This document shows positions 25,676 through 34,122 of a DNA stretch of 64,000 bases, piece after piece; within the stretch, counting starts at the first letter, position 1, and each line of letters opens with the position of its first letter. Source of the stretch: Faecalibacterium sp. An121 (GTDB taxonomy: Bacteria > Bacillota > Clostridia > Oscillospirales > Ruminococcaceae); contig NZ_NFLM01000002.1 in the NCBI RefSeq assembly GCF_002160915.1, positions 124,001 to 188,000 of the forward strand, in the 5' to 3' direction. The translations under genes and the position numbers were made by a program. Below the pieces are notes generated by a model that ran no database searches, was not told the origin of the DNA, and saw only the letters and a program-made list of their open reading frames with translations.

Positions 25676-27103
25676 TCACGAATTGTTCAGATCCCGATAG
25701 AGGTCCTGTTCCTCCTCCAGGGCGGCGGCCAGCCCCTGCGCAGGGGCTGCTTCGGGCCCGGCGAACTCCTCCTCATCCAGCACCACCTTCATGGCCCAGG
25801 GAGGCACGCCCGCGTCGTCGAACCGGTCCCCCAAAAAGAGGAAGGCCGCGTCGTAGGGGGGCCGCCGGGCGGGATAGGTCCCCATGCCATCGGTGAAATA
25901 CAGCAGCCCCCGCAGGTTGTGGAACTTCTTCTCCTCGCACAGCCTGGTCACATAGTCGAAGGCGGGGCGGAAATCGGTGCCGCCGCCCCCCGCCAGCTCA
26001 AAGCGATCCATCAGGTCGATCAGTTCCTCCTCGGTGGTGACCAGGTGGTCCCGCTGGACCTTGTTGTCTGCCTGGATGATGTGCAGGTTCATCCGGCGGA
26101 AGAAACTCTCCCGCTGCTTGAGCATGGCGTATGTCTCGGACAAAAAGCTGCGCACCAGGGCCCCCGAGGTGGAATAACTGGTGTCGATCACCAGGGCGAT
26201 CTCCTCGATCTTTTTGTTCTCCCGCGTCTCCACCGGCTCGATCAGAGGCATATTGCCGTAGACCGACAGGCCGTAGGTGTAAAAGTTCAGATCGAAGGTG
26301 TCGGGGTCCAGCCGGGGTTCCTCCCGCAGCACGCAGAACCGGCGCAGGAACTCCCGGTAGCTGCTGCGGCTGCGGTTGGCTGCCTTGACCGCCTGGGCCA
26401 GGTTCCCCCCGTCCTCCCCGGCTTCCCGGTCGTGCAGCTCCAGCTGGGTCTCCATCCGGCGCCCGATCTTCTGCCAGTCCTTCTGGGCCTGGGGCTGGGG
26501 GACCGGCTGGTTGGGCCTGCCGGGCCGGGGCCACAGCCTGTGGTCGTCGGCGTAGAATTCCCGGGCCAGCTGCTTTTGCACCCCGGGGGTCTGGGCCAGC
26601 AGCCAGCGGTAGGCCGGGGCCGCCGCCGCCACATGGCCGCCCTCGGTCAGGGCTTCATAGGCCCGGCGGCGGACGTAGGTCAGGGGCCGGGTGATGCTCC
26701 TGCGCCCCAGCCCGTCGATGACGTTCTCCACCGCGATGTCACAGGCGGTGTGCCACAACACCGGGTCGCGTTTCCCCTGCATCCACAGATGGCGGAATAC
26801 ACAATGGAATATCGTATGCAGATACAACCGATTGAGATATTTCTGGTTCTCCCGGTAGAGCCGCAGCAGGGCGCTGGGCTGGTAGAACAGACTGACCCCG
26901 TCGGTGGCCAGCACCCCGCACCGCTCGTCGGGCACAGGGGTCAGGGCGCCCAGGGCCTGGTCCAAAAAGCGGAAGTCCAGATACAGCTCGCTGCGCAGCA
27001 CCGCAAGCACCTCGCCGCCCATCCGGGCCTGCCATTCCTCCTGGGTCTCGGGCCGCGCCGACTGAAAGGGCGCGTTGAAGTCAACGGGCGCCTTGCGCGC
27101 CAT
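25676..27103 (-). CDS. VWA-like / DUF2201 protein
   Basis: This 475-residue protein resembles the DUF2201 family: an N-terminal putative metallopeptidase region and a C-terminal VWA-like domain. The metal-site helix reads HTIFHCVFRH, so the Glu of the HExxH motif is Thr and peptidase activity is unlikely. The VWA part keeps a MIDAS motif: DTSYS in VIDTSYSTSG, the threonine in GGGGTDFRPAF, and the aspartate in YFTDGMGTYP. It should bind a metal and act with the MoxR ATPase encoded next. The start at 27103 is set by an excellent GGAGGTGAT ribosome site. Confidence 0.85.
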   Translation of the reverse strand: MARKAPVDFNAPFQSARPETQEEWQARMGGEVLAVLRSELYLDFRFLDQALGALTPVPDERCGVLATDGVSLFYQPSALLRLYRENQKYLNRLYLHTIFHCVFRHLWMQGKRDPVLWHTACDIAVENVIDGLGRRSITRPLTYVRRRAYEALTEGGHVAAAAPAYRWLLAQTPGVQKQLAREFYADDHRLWPRPGRPNQPVPQPQAQKDWQKIGRRMETQLELHDREAGEDGGNLAQAVKAANRSRSSYREFLRRFCVLREEPRLDPDTFDLNFYTYGLSVYGNMPLIEPVETRENKKIEEIALVIDTSYSTSGALVRSFLSETYAMLKQRESFFRRMNLHIIQADNKVQRDHLVTTEEELIDLMDRFELAGGGGTDFRPAFDYVTRLCEEKKFHNLRGLLYFTDGMGTYPARRPPYDAAFLFLGDRFDDAGVPPWAMKVVLDEEEFAGPEAAPAQGLAAALEEEQDLYRDLNNS

Positions 27104-27132
27104 GCAGATCACCTCCGTACAGGATCATCGGC

Positions 27133-28140
27133 TCAAATATCGTCGAATGTATAACGCCGCTTGGGCTTTGGCGGGGCAGCCCGGTACTCCGCGTCGGCCA
27201 GCAGGGCCGCCGCCTGGGCGTTGCCCGCCTGCCGGGCGCTGGCCGATGCCTGCGCCAGGGCCGGCCCGTCCAGCACCCCCAGATCCAGCAGGGCGCGCAG
27301 CCCCTCCTGGTCCTGGGCGCGGATCAGCCCGGCGGCCACCACAGCCCCCTGCCGGGCCAGGAAAGCCCGGTAGCGGCCCGCGGCCTCACCATCCAGCTGC
27401 CAGGGATACCGCAGCCGGTCCAAACAGAGCAGGGCCATATAGGCCGGGTCGTCCCCGCCGTGGCCCTGGGCAAAGACGGCGTCGTACTCGCCGCAGAGCA
27501 GCCGCCCGTCCCGGAAGCACTGGCGGTAGTGGTATCCCTGCCCCGAGAAGGTGTGCAGCAGGATGTGGGCGGGGGTCTCCTCGATGTCCTCCCAGTATTC
27601 GGGATAGCGGAACGCCCCCTGCACAGCGCCCCCTGCGCGGAACACCGCCCGCAGGTTGCTGGAGATGTTGTTCACCAGGGCAGACAGTCCGGTAGCCTCG
27701 TCGGGCGAGGCCTCCAGCACCACCTCGGCCAATTCAAAGCAGTTCAAAAAGACATCGCTGCCCACGGCCAGCGGCCCGCTCCCCACCGTGATCCGGCGCA
27801 GGGCCCTGCAGTTGTAAAAAGCGCAGCTGCCGATCTCCCGCAGGGTGCCGGGCAGGGCGACTTCCTCCAGGAAGCGTCCAGCGGCGGGGTGCAGGTCCTG
27901 CCCTTCCTCCGCCGGCACAGTCCGCAGGCTGCCGTCCCGTTCCCGGACACAGCGCAGCAGGGGGCCTTTGGGCTTGTCCCGCACCGTCTCGGCAAAGCAG
28001 TAGCCCCCCAGCCCGGCCAGCGGCAGAGGCCCTTTGGGCCCCGGCAGCGTCTGGGGCAGGCAGAGGACGGGACTGTCTCCATAGGCCCTGGCCAGGACCG
28101 CCCCGCCCGGGCCCAGGGTGTAGTCAAAGGTATCCAGCAT
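27133..28140 (-). CDS. Leucine-rich-repeat (BspA-type) protein
   Basis: This 335-residue protein has no signal peptide. ALPGTLREIGSCAFYNCRAL in the middle is a typical BspA-type repeat (LRR_5), followed by RRITVGSG and a second partial repeat (DVFLNCFELAEVVLE). The C-terminal half is helical and alanine-rich and ends KPKRRYTFDDI. It is the first gene of the operon with the VWA and MoxR proteins (29 bases to the next gene), so it may be an adaptor or substrate-recognition part of that complex. The start at 28140 follows a GGAGGG site. Confidence 0.72.
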   Translation of the reverse strand: MLDTFDYTLGPGGAVLARAYGDSPVLCLPQTLPGPKGPLPLAGLGGYCFAETVRDKPKGPLLRCVRERDGSLRTVPAEEGQDLHPAAGRFLEEVALPGTLREIGSCAFYNCRALRRITVGSGPLAVGSDVFLNCFELAEVVLEASPDEATGLSALVNNISSNLRAVFRAGGAVQGAFRYPEYWEDIEETPAHILLHTFSGQGYHYRQCFRDGRLLCGEYDAVFAQGHGGDDPAYMALLCLDRLRYPWQLDGEAAGRYRAFLARQGAVVAAGLIRAQDQEGLRALLDLGVLDGPALAQASASARQAGNAQAAALLADAEYRAAPPKPKRRYTFDDI

Positions 28141-28159
28141 AGGGCCCTCCATCCAAAAC

Positions 28160-28205
28160 AAAGCGCCCCCGCAGCGTCAGTTCTGCCGCCCGGAAGCGCT
28201 CTGTG
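28160..28205 (-). terminator. Probable terminator after the FMN-binding gene
   Basis: On the minus strand AGCGC...GGCAG pairs with CTGC...GCGCT, followed by TTTGTTTT. It may end the glnS transcript before the LRR operon. Confidence 0.5.
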
Positions 28206-28215
28206 GTTTGTTTCG

Positions 28216-28617
28216 TCAGCCTGCGGCCGCCTGGGTCAGGCAGTCCTGCATCCCATCCAGGACAGCCTGGCTGGTATAGGTGCTGCCCGCCACCACGTCC
28301 ACCCGGTCGGCCGAGCCGGCCTGGGCCAGCTCCTCCGCCAGCTGCGCGGCAGCCACGCCCCCCAGTGCGGGGGTCTCGCCCGAGGCGTCGGCCTGTACGT
28401 CCGATACCATCCCGCTGGAGATGGTCACCGTCACCGTCACCTCACTGATGTAGCCCTGCTGCACCGAGGTATACACCCCGTCGTGGAGCAGGACACTGTT
28501 CGGGTTCTCTCCTCCGGGCACGGGTCCTGAGCTGCGGATATAAAACAGCAGGCCCACCGCCATCAAAAAGGTGACGACCGCCATCAACAGAGCATTGCGC
28601 CAGATCCGTTTGGGCAT
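28216..28617 (-). CDS. Membrane-anchored FMN-binding domain protein
   Basis: This 133-residue protein has one N-terminal membrane anchor (about residues 9-27) and an extracellular FMN_bind domain. YISEVTVTVTISSGMVSDVQ starts the domain, and AGSTYTSQAVLDGM near the end matches the region where RnfG/NqrC-type proteins attach FMN covalently to a threonine. It may carry electrons at the cell surface, as in extracellular electron transfer of Gram-positives, but no partner is nearby. It follows glnS by 33 bases and is probably co-transcribed with it. Confidence 0.8.
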   Translation of the reverse strand: MPKRIWRNALLMAVVTFLMAVGLLFYIRSSGPVPGGENPNSVLLHDGVYTSVQQGYISEVTVTVTISSGMVSDVQADASGETPALGGVAAAQLAEELAQAGSADRVDVVAGSTYTSQAVLDGMQDCLTQAAAG

Positions 28618-28650
28618 AAGCGCAAAGCGCCTCCTTTCGTTTTGTCGTTT

Positions 28651-30327
28651 TTACTGAGGACAGGCAGGCGCCTGTGCGGGCTTGAAGCTGTCCCGCAGGG
28701 TGACCACCCGGTTGAACACTCCGGGGTGCTTGGAATCCGGGGTGAAGAAGCCGTTGCGGACGAACTGGAACTTGTCCCCGGGCTTGGCGCCTTCCAGGGC
28801 CATCTCCAGCTTGGCCCCCGCGCAAACGGTGACGCTGTCGGGGTTGAGGTAGTCCTTGTAGGTGGTGCCTTCGGGGAGGTTGTTCATGTTCTCGCGGGTG
28901 AACAGCTTGTCGTACAGCCGCACCTCCGCCTCGATGCAGTGGTCGGCGCTGACCCAGTGGATGGTGCCCTTCACCTTACGGCCGTCGGCGGGGCAGCCGC
29001 AGCCGGTCTCCAGGTCCGCGGTGCAGTGGATGGCGGTGATCCGGCCCGCCTCATCCTTGTCCACGCCGGTGCAGCGTACGATGTAGGCGCCCATCAGGCG
29101 CACTTCGCTGCCCACCGTCAGCCGTTTGAACTTGGGAGGCGGCACCTCGGCAAAGTCCTCCTCCTCGATCCACAGCTCCCGGCTGAAGACCACCTGCCGG
29201 GTGGAGCTGTCGCAGGCCTCCCGGTTGGGGTTGTTGGCCAGGGCAAACGTCTCGGTCTGGCCGGCGGGGTAGTTGTCCACCACCAGCTTGACCGGGTGCA
29301 GCACCGCCACACGGCGCTGGGCGCACAGGTCCAGCTCACTGCGGACGCAGGCCTCCAGCTGGCGCACATCGATCAGGTTGTCGCACTTGGCGATGCCCGC
29401 CTCCCGCACAAAGGTGAAGATGGAGCTGGGGGTATAGCCGCGGCGGCGCAGGCCGCAGAGGGTGGGCATCCGGGGATCGTCCCAGCCGTCCACCATGCCG
29501 GTCTCCACCAGTTCGCGCAGATACCGCTTGCTCATCACCGTGTTGGTGACGTTCAGCCGGGCGAACTCCCGCTGCTTGGGGAACTCGGTGCCAAACAGGT
29601 TGGTGATCACCCACTCATACAGGGGGCGGTGGTTCTCAAACTCCAGGCTGCACATGCTGTGGGTGATCCCCTCGATGGCGTCCTGGATGGGGTGGGCAAA
29701 GTCGTACATGGGGTAGATGCACCACTTGTCCCCCTGGCGGTGATGGGACTCATACTTGATGCGGTAGATGGCCGGGTCCCGCATATTCATGTTGGGGCTG
29801 GCCAGGTCGATCTTGGCGCGCAGGGTCTTTTCCCCTTCCTTGAACTCCCCTGCCCGCATCCGGCGGAACAGGTCCAGGTTCTCCTCGGGGGTACGGTCCC
29901 GCCAGGGGGAGGGACGGCTGGGCTTGCCTGCGTCCGAGCCGCGGTACTCCCGCATCTCGTCCCGCGTCAGGTCGTCCACATAGGCCTTGCCTTCCAGGAT
30001 CAGCTTCTCGGCATAGGCGTAGCACTGCTCAAAGTAATCGCTGCCATAAAAGACGCCGCCGTTGGGGTCGGCCCCCAGCCAGTGCAGGTCCTCCAGGATG
30101 CTGTTCACATACTCCACGTCCTCCCGGGCGGGGTTGGTATCGTCCAGGCGGAGGTTGAACTTGCCCCCATAGGCCTTGGCGATGGACCAGTTGATATAGA
30201 TCGCCTTGGCGCTGCCAATGTGCAGATAGCCGTTGGGCTCGGGCGGGAATCGGGTATGGATCTCGCTGACCTTGCCCTCGGCCAGGTCGGCGTCAATGAT
30301 ATCGGTCAAAAAGTTTTTGTCTGCCAT
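28651..30327 (-). CDS. glnS: Glutaminyl-tRNA synthetase
   Basis: This 558-residue class I synthetase charges tRNA-Gln. The HIGH motif reads HIGSAK after FPPEPNGYL, and the KMSKS-like motif is VMSKRYL. LDDTNPARE and the C-terminal beta-barrel anticodon-binding domain (KGTIHWVSADHCIEAEVRLYD) are characteristic of GlnRS rather than GltX. Direct glutaminylation is common in this clade although many Firmicutes use the amidotransferase route. The start at 30327 follows an AGGGAG site. The longer open frame has no support. Confidence 0.95.
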   Translation of the reverse strand: MADKNFLTDIIDADLAEGKVSEIHTRFPPEPNGYLHIGSAKAIYINWSIAKAYGGKFNLRLDDTNPAREDVEYVNSILEDLHWLGADPNGGVFYGSDYFEQCYAYAEKLILEGKAYVDDLTRDEMREYRGSDAGKPSRPSPWRDRTPEENLDLFRRMRAGEFKEGEKTLRAKIDLASPNMNMRDPAIYRIKYESHHRQGDKWCIYPMYDFAHPIQDAIEGITHSMCSLEFENHRPLYEWVITNLFGTEFPKQREFARLNVTNTVMSKRYLRELVETGMVDGWDDPRMPTLCGLRRRGYTPSSIFTFVREAGIAKCDNLIDVRQLEACVRSELDLCAQRRVAVLHPVKLVVDNYPAGQTETFALANNPNREACDSSTRQVVFSRELWIEEEDFAEVPPPKFKRLTVGSEVRLMGAYIVRCTGVDKDEAGRITAIHCTADLETGCGCPADGRKVKGTIHWVSADHCIEAEVRLYDKLFTRENMNNLPEGTTYKDYLNPDSVTVCAGAKLEMALEGAKPGDKFQFVRNGFFTPDSKHPGVFNRVVTLRDSFKPAQAPACPQ

Positions 30328-30414
30328 CTTGTTCTCCCTCATACTGCTCTGTAACGCCTTTGGCCCCAAAGCCGCAGGCAGGCGCGCGGTCAGAATACGC
30401 CCCTATAATGGTAT

Positions 30415-30443
30415 ATCATACAACATTTTCGCCTTTCCTGCAA
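30415..30443 (-). promoter_or_regulatory. glnS promoter
   Basis: On the minus strand TTGCAG (plus 30438-30443), 17 bases, TATGAT (plus 30415-30420). The leader of about 80 bases shows no T-box sequence. Confidence 0.55.
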
Positions 30444-30514
30444 GAAGGACCGGCGCAGTTTTCCCTTTTTATTCACCTTCCGTAATTTTTCTGCCGTCCA
30501 TTCGTGCAGAATGC

Positions 30515-30543
30515 TTGACATCCGGGGCGAAGTATCGTATAGT
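30515..30543 (+). promoter_or_regulatory. yitT-type gene promoter
   Basis: TTGACA (30515-30520), 17-base spacer, TATAGT (30538-30543). Confidence 0.8.
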
Positions 30544-30623
30544 TCTGCTTGGTATAAGAAATTCGCGCTTCGGGCTGTCTGTACATTGCAACCCAAAGCA
30601 CAGGCAAATGAGGAAAAGGAATT

Positions 30624-31508
30624 ATGATAGACCTGGTCAAAAACGCCTTTAAAAAGGAAACCATGCTTGCAAACGTCCGCTTTTTTATCCTGCTCAACCT
30701 GGGTCTGGTGCTGACCGCGCTGGGCATCGTCTGGTTCAAGACCCCCAACCACTTTGCCTTCGGGGGCACCTCGGGCCTGTCGGTGCTGCTGTCGGCCCTG
30801 TTCCCCCAGTTCAACGTGGGCTTTTTCATGTGGGTGCTGAACATGGCCCTGGTGGTCCTGGGCTTTTTCACCCTGGGCATCAGCTGTATGGGCTGGACCG
30901 TCTACTCCTCGATGGCCCTCTCCTTCTACGTCTCCCTGTGTGAAGCCATCTGGCCCATGACCGCCCCCTTCACCAACGACACCCTGCTGGAGCTGATCTT
31001 TGCGGTGCTGCTGCCCGCCATCGGCAGCGCCATCGTGTTCAACATCGGCGCTTCCACAGGCGGCACCGATATTGTTGCCCTCATCCTGACCAAACATTCC
31101 TCCCTGAACATCGGCACCGCCCTGATGGCCAGCGATATCCTGATCGTCAGCGGCGCGGCCCTCATTTTTGGCGTCCAGACCGGCCTGTACTGTATCCTGG
31201 GCCTGATCGGCAAGTCCTTCGTGGTGGACGGCGTCATCGAGAGCATCAACCAGCGCAAGGTGTGCACGGTGGTCACCTCCAACCCCGAGGACGTCACCGA
31301 CTTCATCCTGGACGAGCTGCACCGCTCGGCCACGGTGGAGGAGGCCCAGGGCGCCTACACCGGCAAGAGCATGACCGTCATCATGACGGTGCTCACCCGC
31401 CGGGAGGCTACCCATCTGCGCAACTTTTTGCGGATGAACGACAACCACGCCTTCATCACCATCGTCAACTCCAGCGAGATCATCGGCAAGGGCTTCCGGG
31501 CCGTGTGA
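30624..31508 (+). CDS. YitT-family membrane protein
   Basis: This 294-residue protein has five to six membrane segments (DUF161/YitT_membrane), with FKTPNHFAFGGTSGLSVLL and NIGASTGGTDIVALIL as the family's conserved glycine-rich motifs. A C-terminal cytoplasmic DUF2179 domain follows (MTVIMTVLTRREATHLRNFL). YitT proteins are widespread in Firmicutes and their transport substrate is unknown. It is a single-gene unit with its own promoter and terminator. The AGGAAAAGGAA site before the ATG supports the start. Confidence 0.92.
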   Translation: MIDLVKNAFKKETMLANVRFFILLNLGLVLTALGIVWFKTPNHFAFGGTSGLSVLLSALFPQFNVGFFMWVLNMALVVLGFFTLGISCMGWTVYSSMALSFYVSLCEAIWPMTAPFTNDTLLELIFAVLLPAIGSAIVFNIGASTGGTDIVALILTKHSSLNIGTALMASDILIVSGAALIFGVQTGLYCILGLIGKSFVVDGVIESINQRKVCTVVTSNPEDVTDFILDELHRSATVEEAQGAYTGKSMTVIMTVLTRREATHLRNFLRMNDNHAFITIVNSSEIIGKGFRAV

Positions 31509-31534
31509 CGATAAGTCATACTTATTCCAAATCT

Positions 31535-31558
31535 GCCGCCCGAAAGGGCGGCTTTTTT
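31535..31558 (+). terminator. Intrinsic terminator
   Basis: GCCGCCC-GAAA-GGGCGGC followed by six T's, directly after the YitT gene. Confidence 0.93.
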
Positions 31559-31633
31559 GGGGTTTTTACCAGAATTTGACCCACGCCGGGCAGCAACTCC
31601 CCCATTCTGGCGGTAGGAAAATGCCGGCGGATA

Positions 31634-31642
31634 TGATACAAT
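31634..31642 (+). promoter_or_regulatory. purC promoter (extended -10)
   Basis: TGATACAAT (TG-A-TACAAT) lies about 63 bases before the ATG; no clear -35. No purine riboswitch sequence is visible in the leader. Confidence 0.5.
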
Positions 31643-31704
31643 ACCCATGGAACCGAAGGCCGCGGCCTCCAGCCGCCCCATGAGAGAAGAAGGAGTGTTT
31701 TCTG

Positions 31705-32574
31705 ATGACTGAGTACAAGCCTTTCAAAGAGGGCAAGGTGCGCGAGATCTATGACGTGGGCGATGCCCTGGTCATGGTGGCCACCGACCGTATCTCCGCC
31801 TTTGACGTGATCCTCAAGAACAAGATCACCAAAAAGGGCGCCGTCCTGACCCAGATGAGCAAGTTCTGGTTCGACTATACCAAAGACCTGCTGCCCAACC
31901 ATATGATCTCGGTGGATACCGCCGATATGCCCGCCTTTTTCCGCCAGCCCCAGTTCGAGGGCAACAGCATGCTCTGCCGCAAGCTGACCATGCTGCCCAT
32001 CGAGTGCATCGTCCGCGGCTACATCACCGGCAGCGGCTGGGCCAGCTACCAGAAGACCGGCAAGGTGTGCGGCATCACCCTGCCCGAAGGCCTGCGGGAG
32101 TCGGACAAACTGCCCGAGCCCATCTACACCCCCAGCACCAAGGCAGATCTGGGCGACCATGACGAGAACATCTCCTACGAGCAGAGCATCGATGTGCTGG
32201 AAAAGCACTTCCCCGGCAAGGGCGCAGAGTACGCCCAGAAGCTGCGGGACTACACCGTGGCCCTGTACAAGAAGTGCGCCGACTACGCTTTGAGCCGCGG
32301 CATCATCATTGCCGACACCAAGTTTGAGTTCGGCCTGGACGAAGCGGGCAACATCGTGCTGGGCGACGAGATGCTCACCCCCGATTCCTCCCGCTTCTGG
32401 CCCCTGGAGGGCTATGAGCCGGGCCACGGCCAGCCCTCCTTCGACAAGCAGTTCGTCCGCGACTGGCTGAAGGCCCATCCCGACAGCGACTACCTGCTGC
32501 CCCAGGACGTCATCGACAAGACCATCGCCAAGTACCTGGAAGCTTACCAGCTGCTGACCGGCAAGGAACTGTAA
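31705..32574 (+). CDS. purC: Phosphoribosylaminoimidazole-succinocarboxamide synthase
   Basis: This 289-residue enzyme joins aspartate to CAIR with ATP, step 8 of purine synthesis. KEGKVREIYDVGDALVMVATDRISAFD is the N-terminal ATP-grasp-like signature region, LPIECIVRGYITGSGW is the nucleotide-binding segment, and IADTKFEFGLD and DEMLTPDSSRFW are the two PurC signature blocks. It stands alone rather than in a pur operon. The GAAGGAG site fits the ATG at 31705. Confidence 0.96.
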   Translation: MTEYKPFKEGKVREIYDVGDALVMVATDRISAFDVILKNKITKKGAVLTQMSKFWFDYTKDLLPNHMISVDTADMPAFFRQPQFEGNSMLCRKLTMLPIECIVRGYITGSGWASYQKTGKVCGITLPEGLRESDKLPEPIYTPSTKADLGDHDENISYEQSIDVLEKHFPGKGAEYAQKLRDYTVALYKKCADYALSRGIIIADTKFEFGLDEAGNIVLGDEMLTPDSSRFWPLEGYEPGHGQPSFDKQFVRDWLKAHPDSDYLLPQDVIDKTIAKYLEAYQLLTGKEL

Positions 32575-32593
32575 TTTTTTGAATGCAAAAAAC

Positions 32594-32624
32594 GCCCCCG
32601 GGAGGCTTTCCGTCTCCCGGGGGC
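32594..32624. terminator. Bidirectional terminator between purC and hsp20
   Basis: GCCCCCGGGAG (32594-32604) pairs with CTCCCGGGGGC (32614-32624). The U tract is better on the minus strand (hsp20 side). Confidence 0.85.
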
Positions 32625-32661
32625 ATCTGTTTAAGACGCGCTTTTTGGGGCGCAGCCGCCG

Positions 32662-33126
32662 TTACTCGATCTCAATGAGATTGGTGTTGGCGGCAGGCAG
32701 TTCCTTCTCGGTCTGGGGATGGGGCAGGGTGATCTTCAGCACACCATCCTCAAATTTGGCGCGGACGTCCTCTTTCTTGACATCCTCACCGACGTAGAAA
32801 CTGCGGGCGCAGGTACCGGAGAAGCTCTCACGGCGCACATAGCGGCCTTGCTTGTCTTTCTCCTCGTTGCTGTGCGAACGGACCGCCTGGATGGTCAGAT
32901 AGCCGTTGTTCAGCTCCATCTGGACGTCCTCTTTCTTGCAGCCCGGCAGATCGACGGCCACTTCATAGGTGGTGCCGGTATCCTTGACGTCGGTCTTCAT
33001 CATGTTCGCGCCGCGCTTACCAAAAACCTGGCGGGACCCGCGGTCCAGCTCCCGATCCATATCCTCAAAGAACGGATCAAACCAATCATCGAACAGATTC
33101 TCATGAAAAACAGCAGGCAGAAGCAT
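32662..33126 (-). CDS. Small heat shock protein (Hsp20/alpha-crystallin)
   Basis: This 154-residue chaperone has an N-terminal arm (VFHENLFDDWFDPFFEDMD), an alpha-crystallin domain from about 45 to 140 (TTYEVAVDLPGCKKEDVQ ... FEDGVLKITLPH), and an IEIE tail in place of the usual IxI. It should hold unfolded proteins soluble during stress. Its promoter overlaps a CIRCE box, so HrcA control is expected. Confidence 0.95.
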   Translation of the reverse strand: MLLPAVFHENLFDDWFDPFFEDMDRELDRGSRQVFGKRGANMMKTDVKDTGTTYEVAVDLPGCKKEDVQMELNNGYLTIQAVRSHSNEEKDKQGRYVRRESFSGTCARSFYVGEDVKKEDVRAKFEDGVLKITLPHPQTEKELPAANTNLIEIE

Positions 33127-33233
33127 AAGTCAAACCTCCAATCGCTGCCCTTGCGGGCCGATACTTTGCCGCCGGTGTGGAAGGGCCCGGATGCTTTTTA
33201 CATCCCATCGCCCTTCCTCCTGAGCACGGCTTT

Positions 33234-33275
33234 AGTATAGCACCAACTTTTAGCACTGTCAAGCATAGAGTGCCA
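33234..33275 (-). promoter_or_regulatory. hsp20 promoter overlapped by a CIRCE (HrcA) element
   Basis: On the minus strand TTGACA (plus 33257-33262), 17 bases, TATACT (plus 33234-33239). The inverted repeat TTAGCACTG-N9-GAGTGCCAA (33250-33275) matches the CIRCE consensus with two changes, one in each arm. It covers the -35. Confidence 0.88.
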
Positions 33276-33387
33276 AAATTAATTTTTCTATCACACTCTG
33301 TCCATCTTTCATGCAATTTTCCGCTTTTTCAAACGCATCATCGCAGTTTCAAAAATCCGCATCTCTGTCCACAAGTTGCGTCCGCAC

Positions 33388-33810
33388 TCAGAAAAAGGCG
33401 TCGTAGCTGTCGTACTCCTCCGCCTCGGCCCGCTTTTCCTCCAGTACGGCGGCAGCCTGCTCCAGCTGGCCGGGGGTCGCCCCGCACTCGCTGACCAGCG
33501 CCCGCACCGCCGCTGCCAGATCCCCACCAAACAGGGTATCCAGCCGCTCCCGCATACAATAGACCCCATAGGCCCGCCGTGTGACGGTGGGGGTATAGAC
33601 ATTGCGGTTCGACTCCTTTGTCACCTGCACCCAGCCCTTGGCCTCCAGTCTGCTCAAAAAACTCAGCAGGGTGCCGTCGGCCCAGCCCCGGCTCTCCAGC
33701 TGCCGGCCGATCTGCTGCCGTGTGGCCGGGGGCGGCGCCTGCCAAAGCGCCAGCAGCACCTGTTCCTCCGCCCCGGACAGGGGCCTGCATCGCTGCGGGA
33801 TCCCGTACAT
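33388..33810 (-). CDS. BlaI/MecI/CopY-family repressor
   Basis: This 140-residue regulator has a penicillinase-repressor-type winged helix (LSGAEEQVLLALWQ, ATRQQIGRQLE, TLLSFLSRLEAKGWVQ) and a C-terminal helical dimer domain. BlaI and MecI are paired with a BlaR membrane protease; CopY has a metal site (CxC...CxC). Here neither a BlaR gene nor a CopY metal tail is present, so the signal is unknown. TACATTTGTA-type boxes, the family's operator, occur three times upstream of this gene and serC. Confidence 0.87.
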   Translation of the reverse strand: MYGIPQRCRPLSGAEEQVLLALWQAPPPATRQQIGRQLESRGWADGTLLSFLSRLEAKGWVQVTKESNRNVYTPTVTRRAYGVYCMRERLDTLFGGDLAAAVRALVSECGATPGQLEQAAAVLEEKRAEAEEYDSYDAFF

Positions 33811-33837
33811 ACGCCCGCTCTCCTTTCTTTTTTCTTA

Positions 33838-33973
33838 TACATTTGTCTTGGTTTTGTCCATTATACCAGCTTCAGGCCCGGCGCACAAGGGCGCATTCTC
33901 CTGTTTTCTCCTCGTTTTTCGCCTATCTTTTACATTTGTATTAGATATTGTATTTGTATGGCGCACATTTGTG
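33838..33973. promoter_or_regulatory. Repressor promoter and three TACATTTGTA-type boxes
   Basis: The minus-strand promoter TTGTGC (plus 33883-33888), 17 bases, TATAAT (plus 33860-33865) drives the BlaI-type gene. Boxes TACATTTGTC (33838-33847), TACATTTGTA (33931-33940) and CACATTTGTG (33964-33973) fit the TACAnnTGTA operator of BlaI/CopY repressors. The first lies in the repressor gene's leader. The others lie between the two divergent genes. Confidence 0.65.
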
Positions 33974-34026
33974 TGTTCTGCGCCATCACAGCCCCTTTGT
34001 GCCGGCCTTTTTGTGCAAAAGAGCTC

Positions 34027-34056
34027 TTGTTTTTGCCGCCGCAAAACCTTTATACT
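34027..34056 (+). promoter_or_regulatory. serC promoter
   Basis: TTGTTT (34027-34032), 18 bases, TATACT (34051-34056), 66 bases before the ATG. Confidence 0.5.
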
Positions 34057-34122
34057 GTTTTATATCGATCGCATCTGTTCCGCCGGACACCGGCGGGTTT
34101 GGATAGGACGGAGGAATGTACT

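Noticed and set aside
30328-30623. T-box or other riboswitch in the glnS/YitT intergenic region
   Set aside because: No T-box sequence, specifier stem or terminator pair can be seen; only two divergent promoters are present.
31560-31704. Purine riboswitch before purC
   Set aside because: The leader is short and lacks the conserved loop sequences of the purine class; a plain extended -10 promoter explains it.
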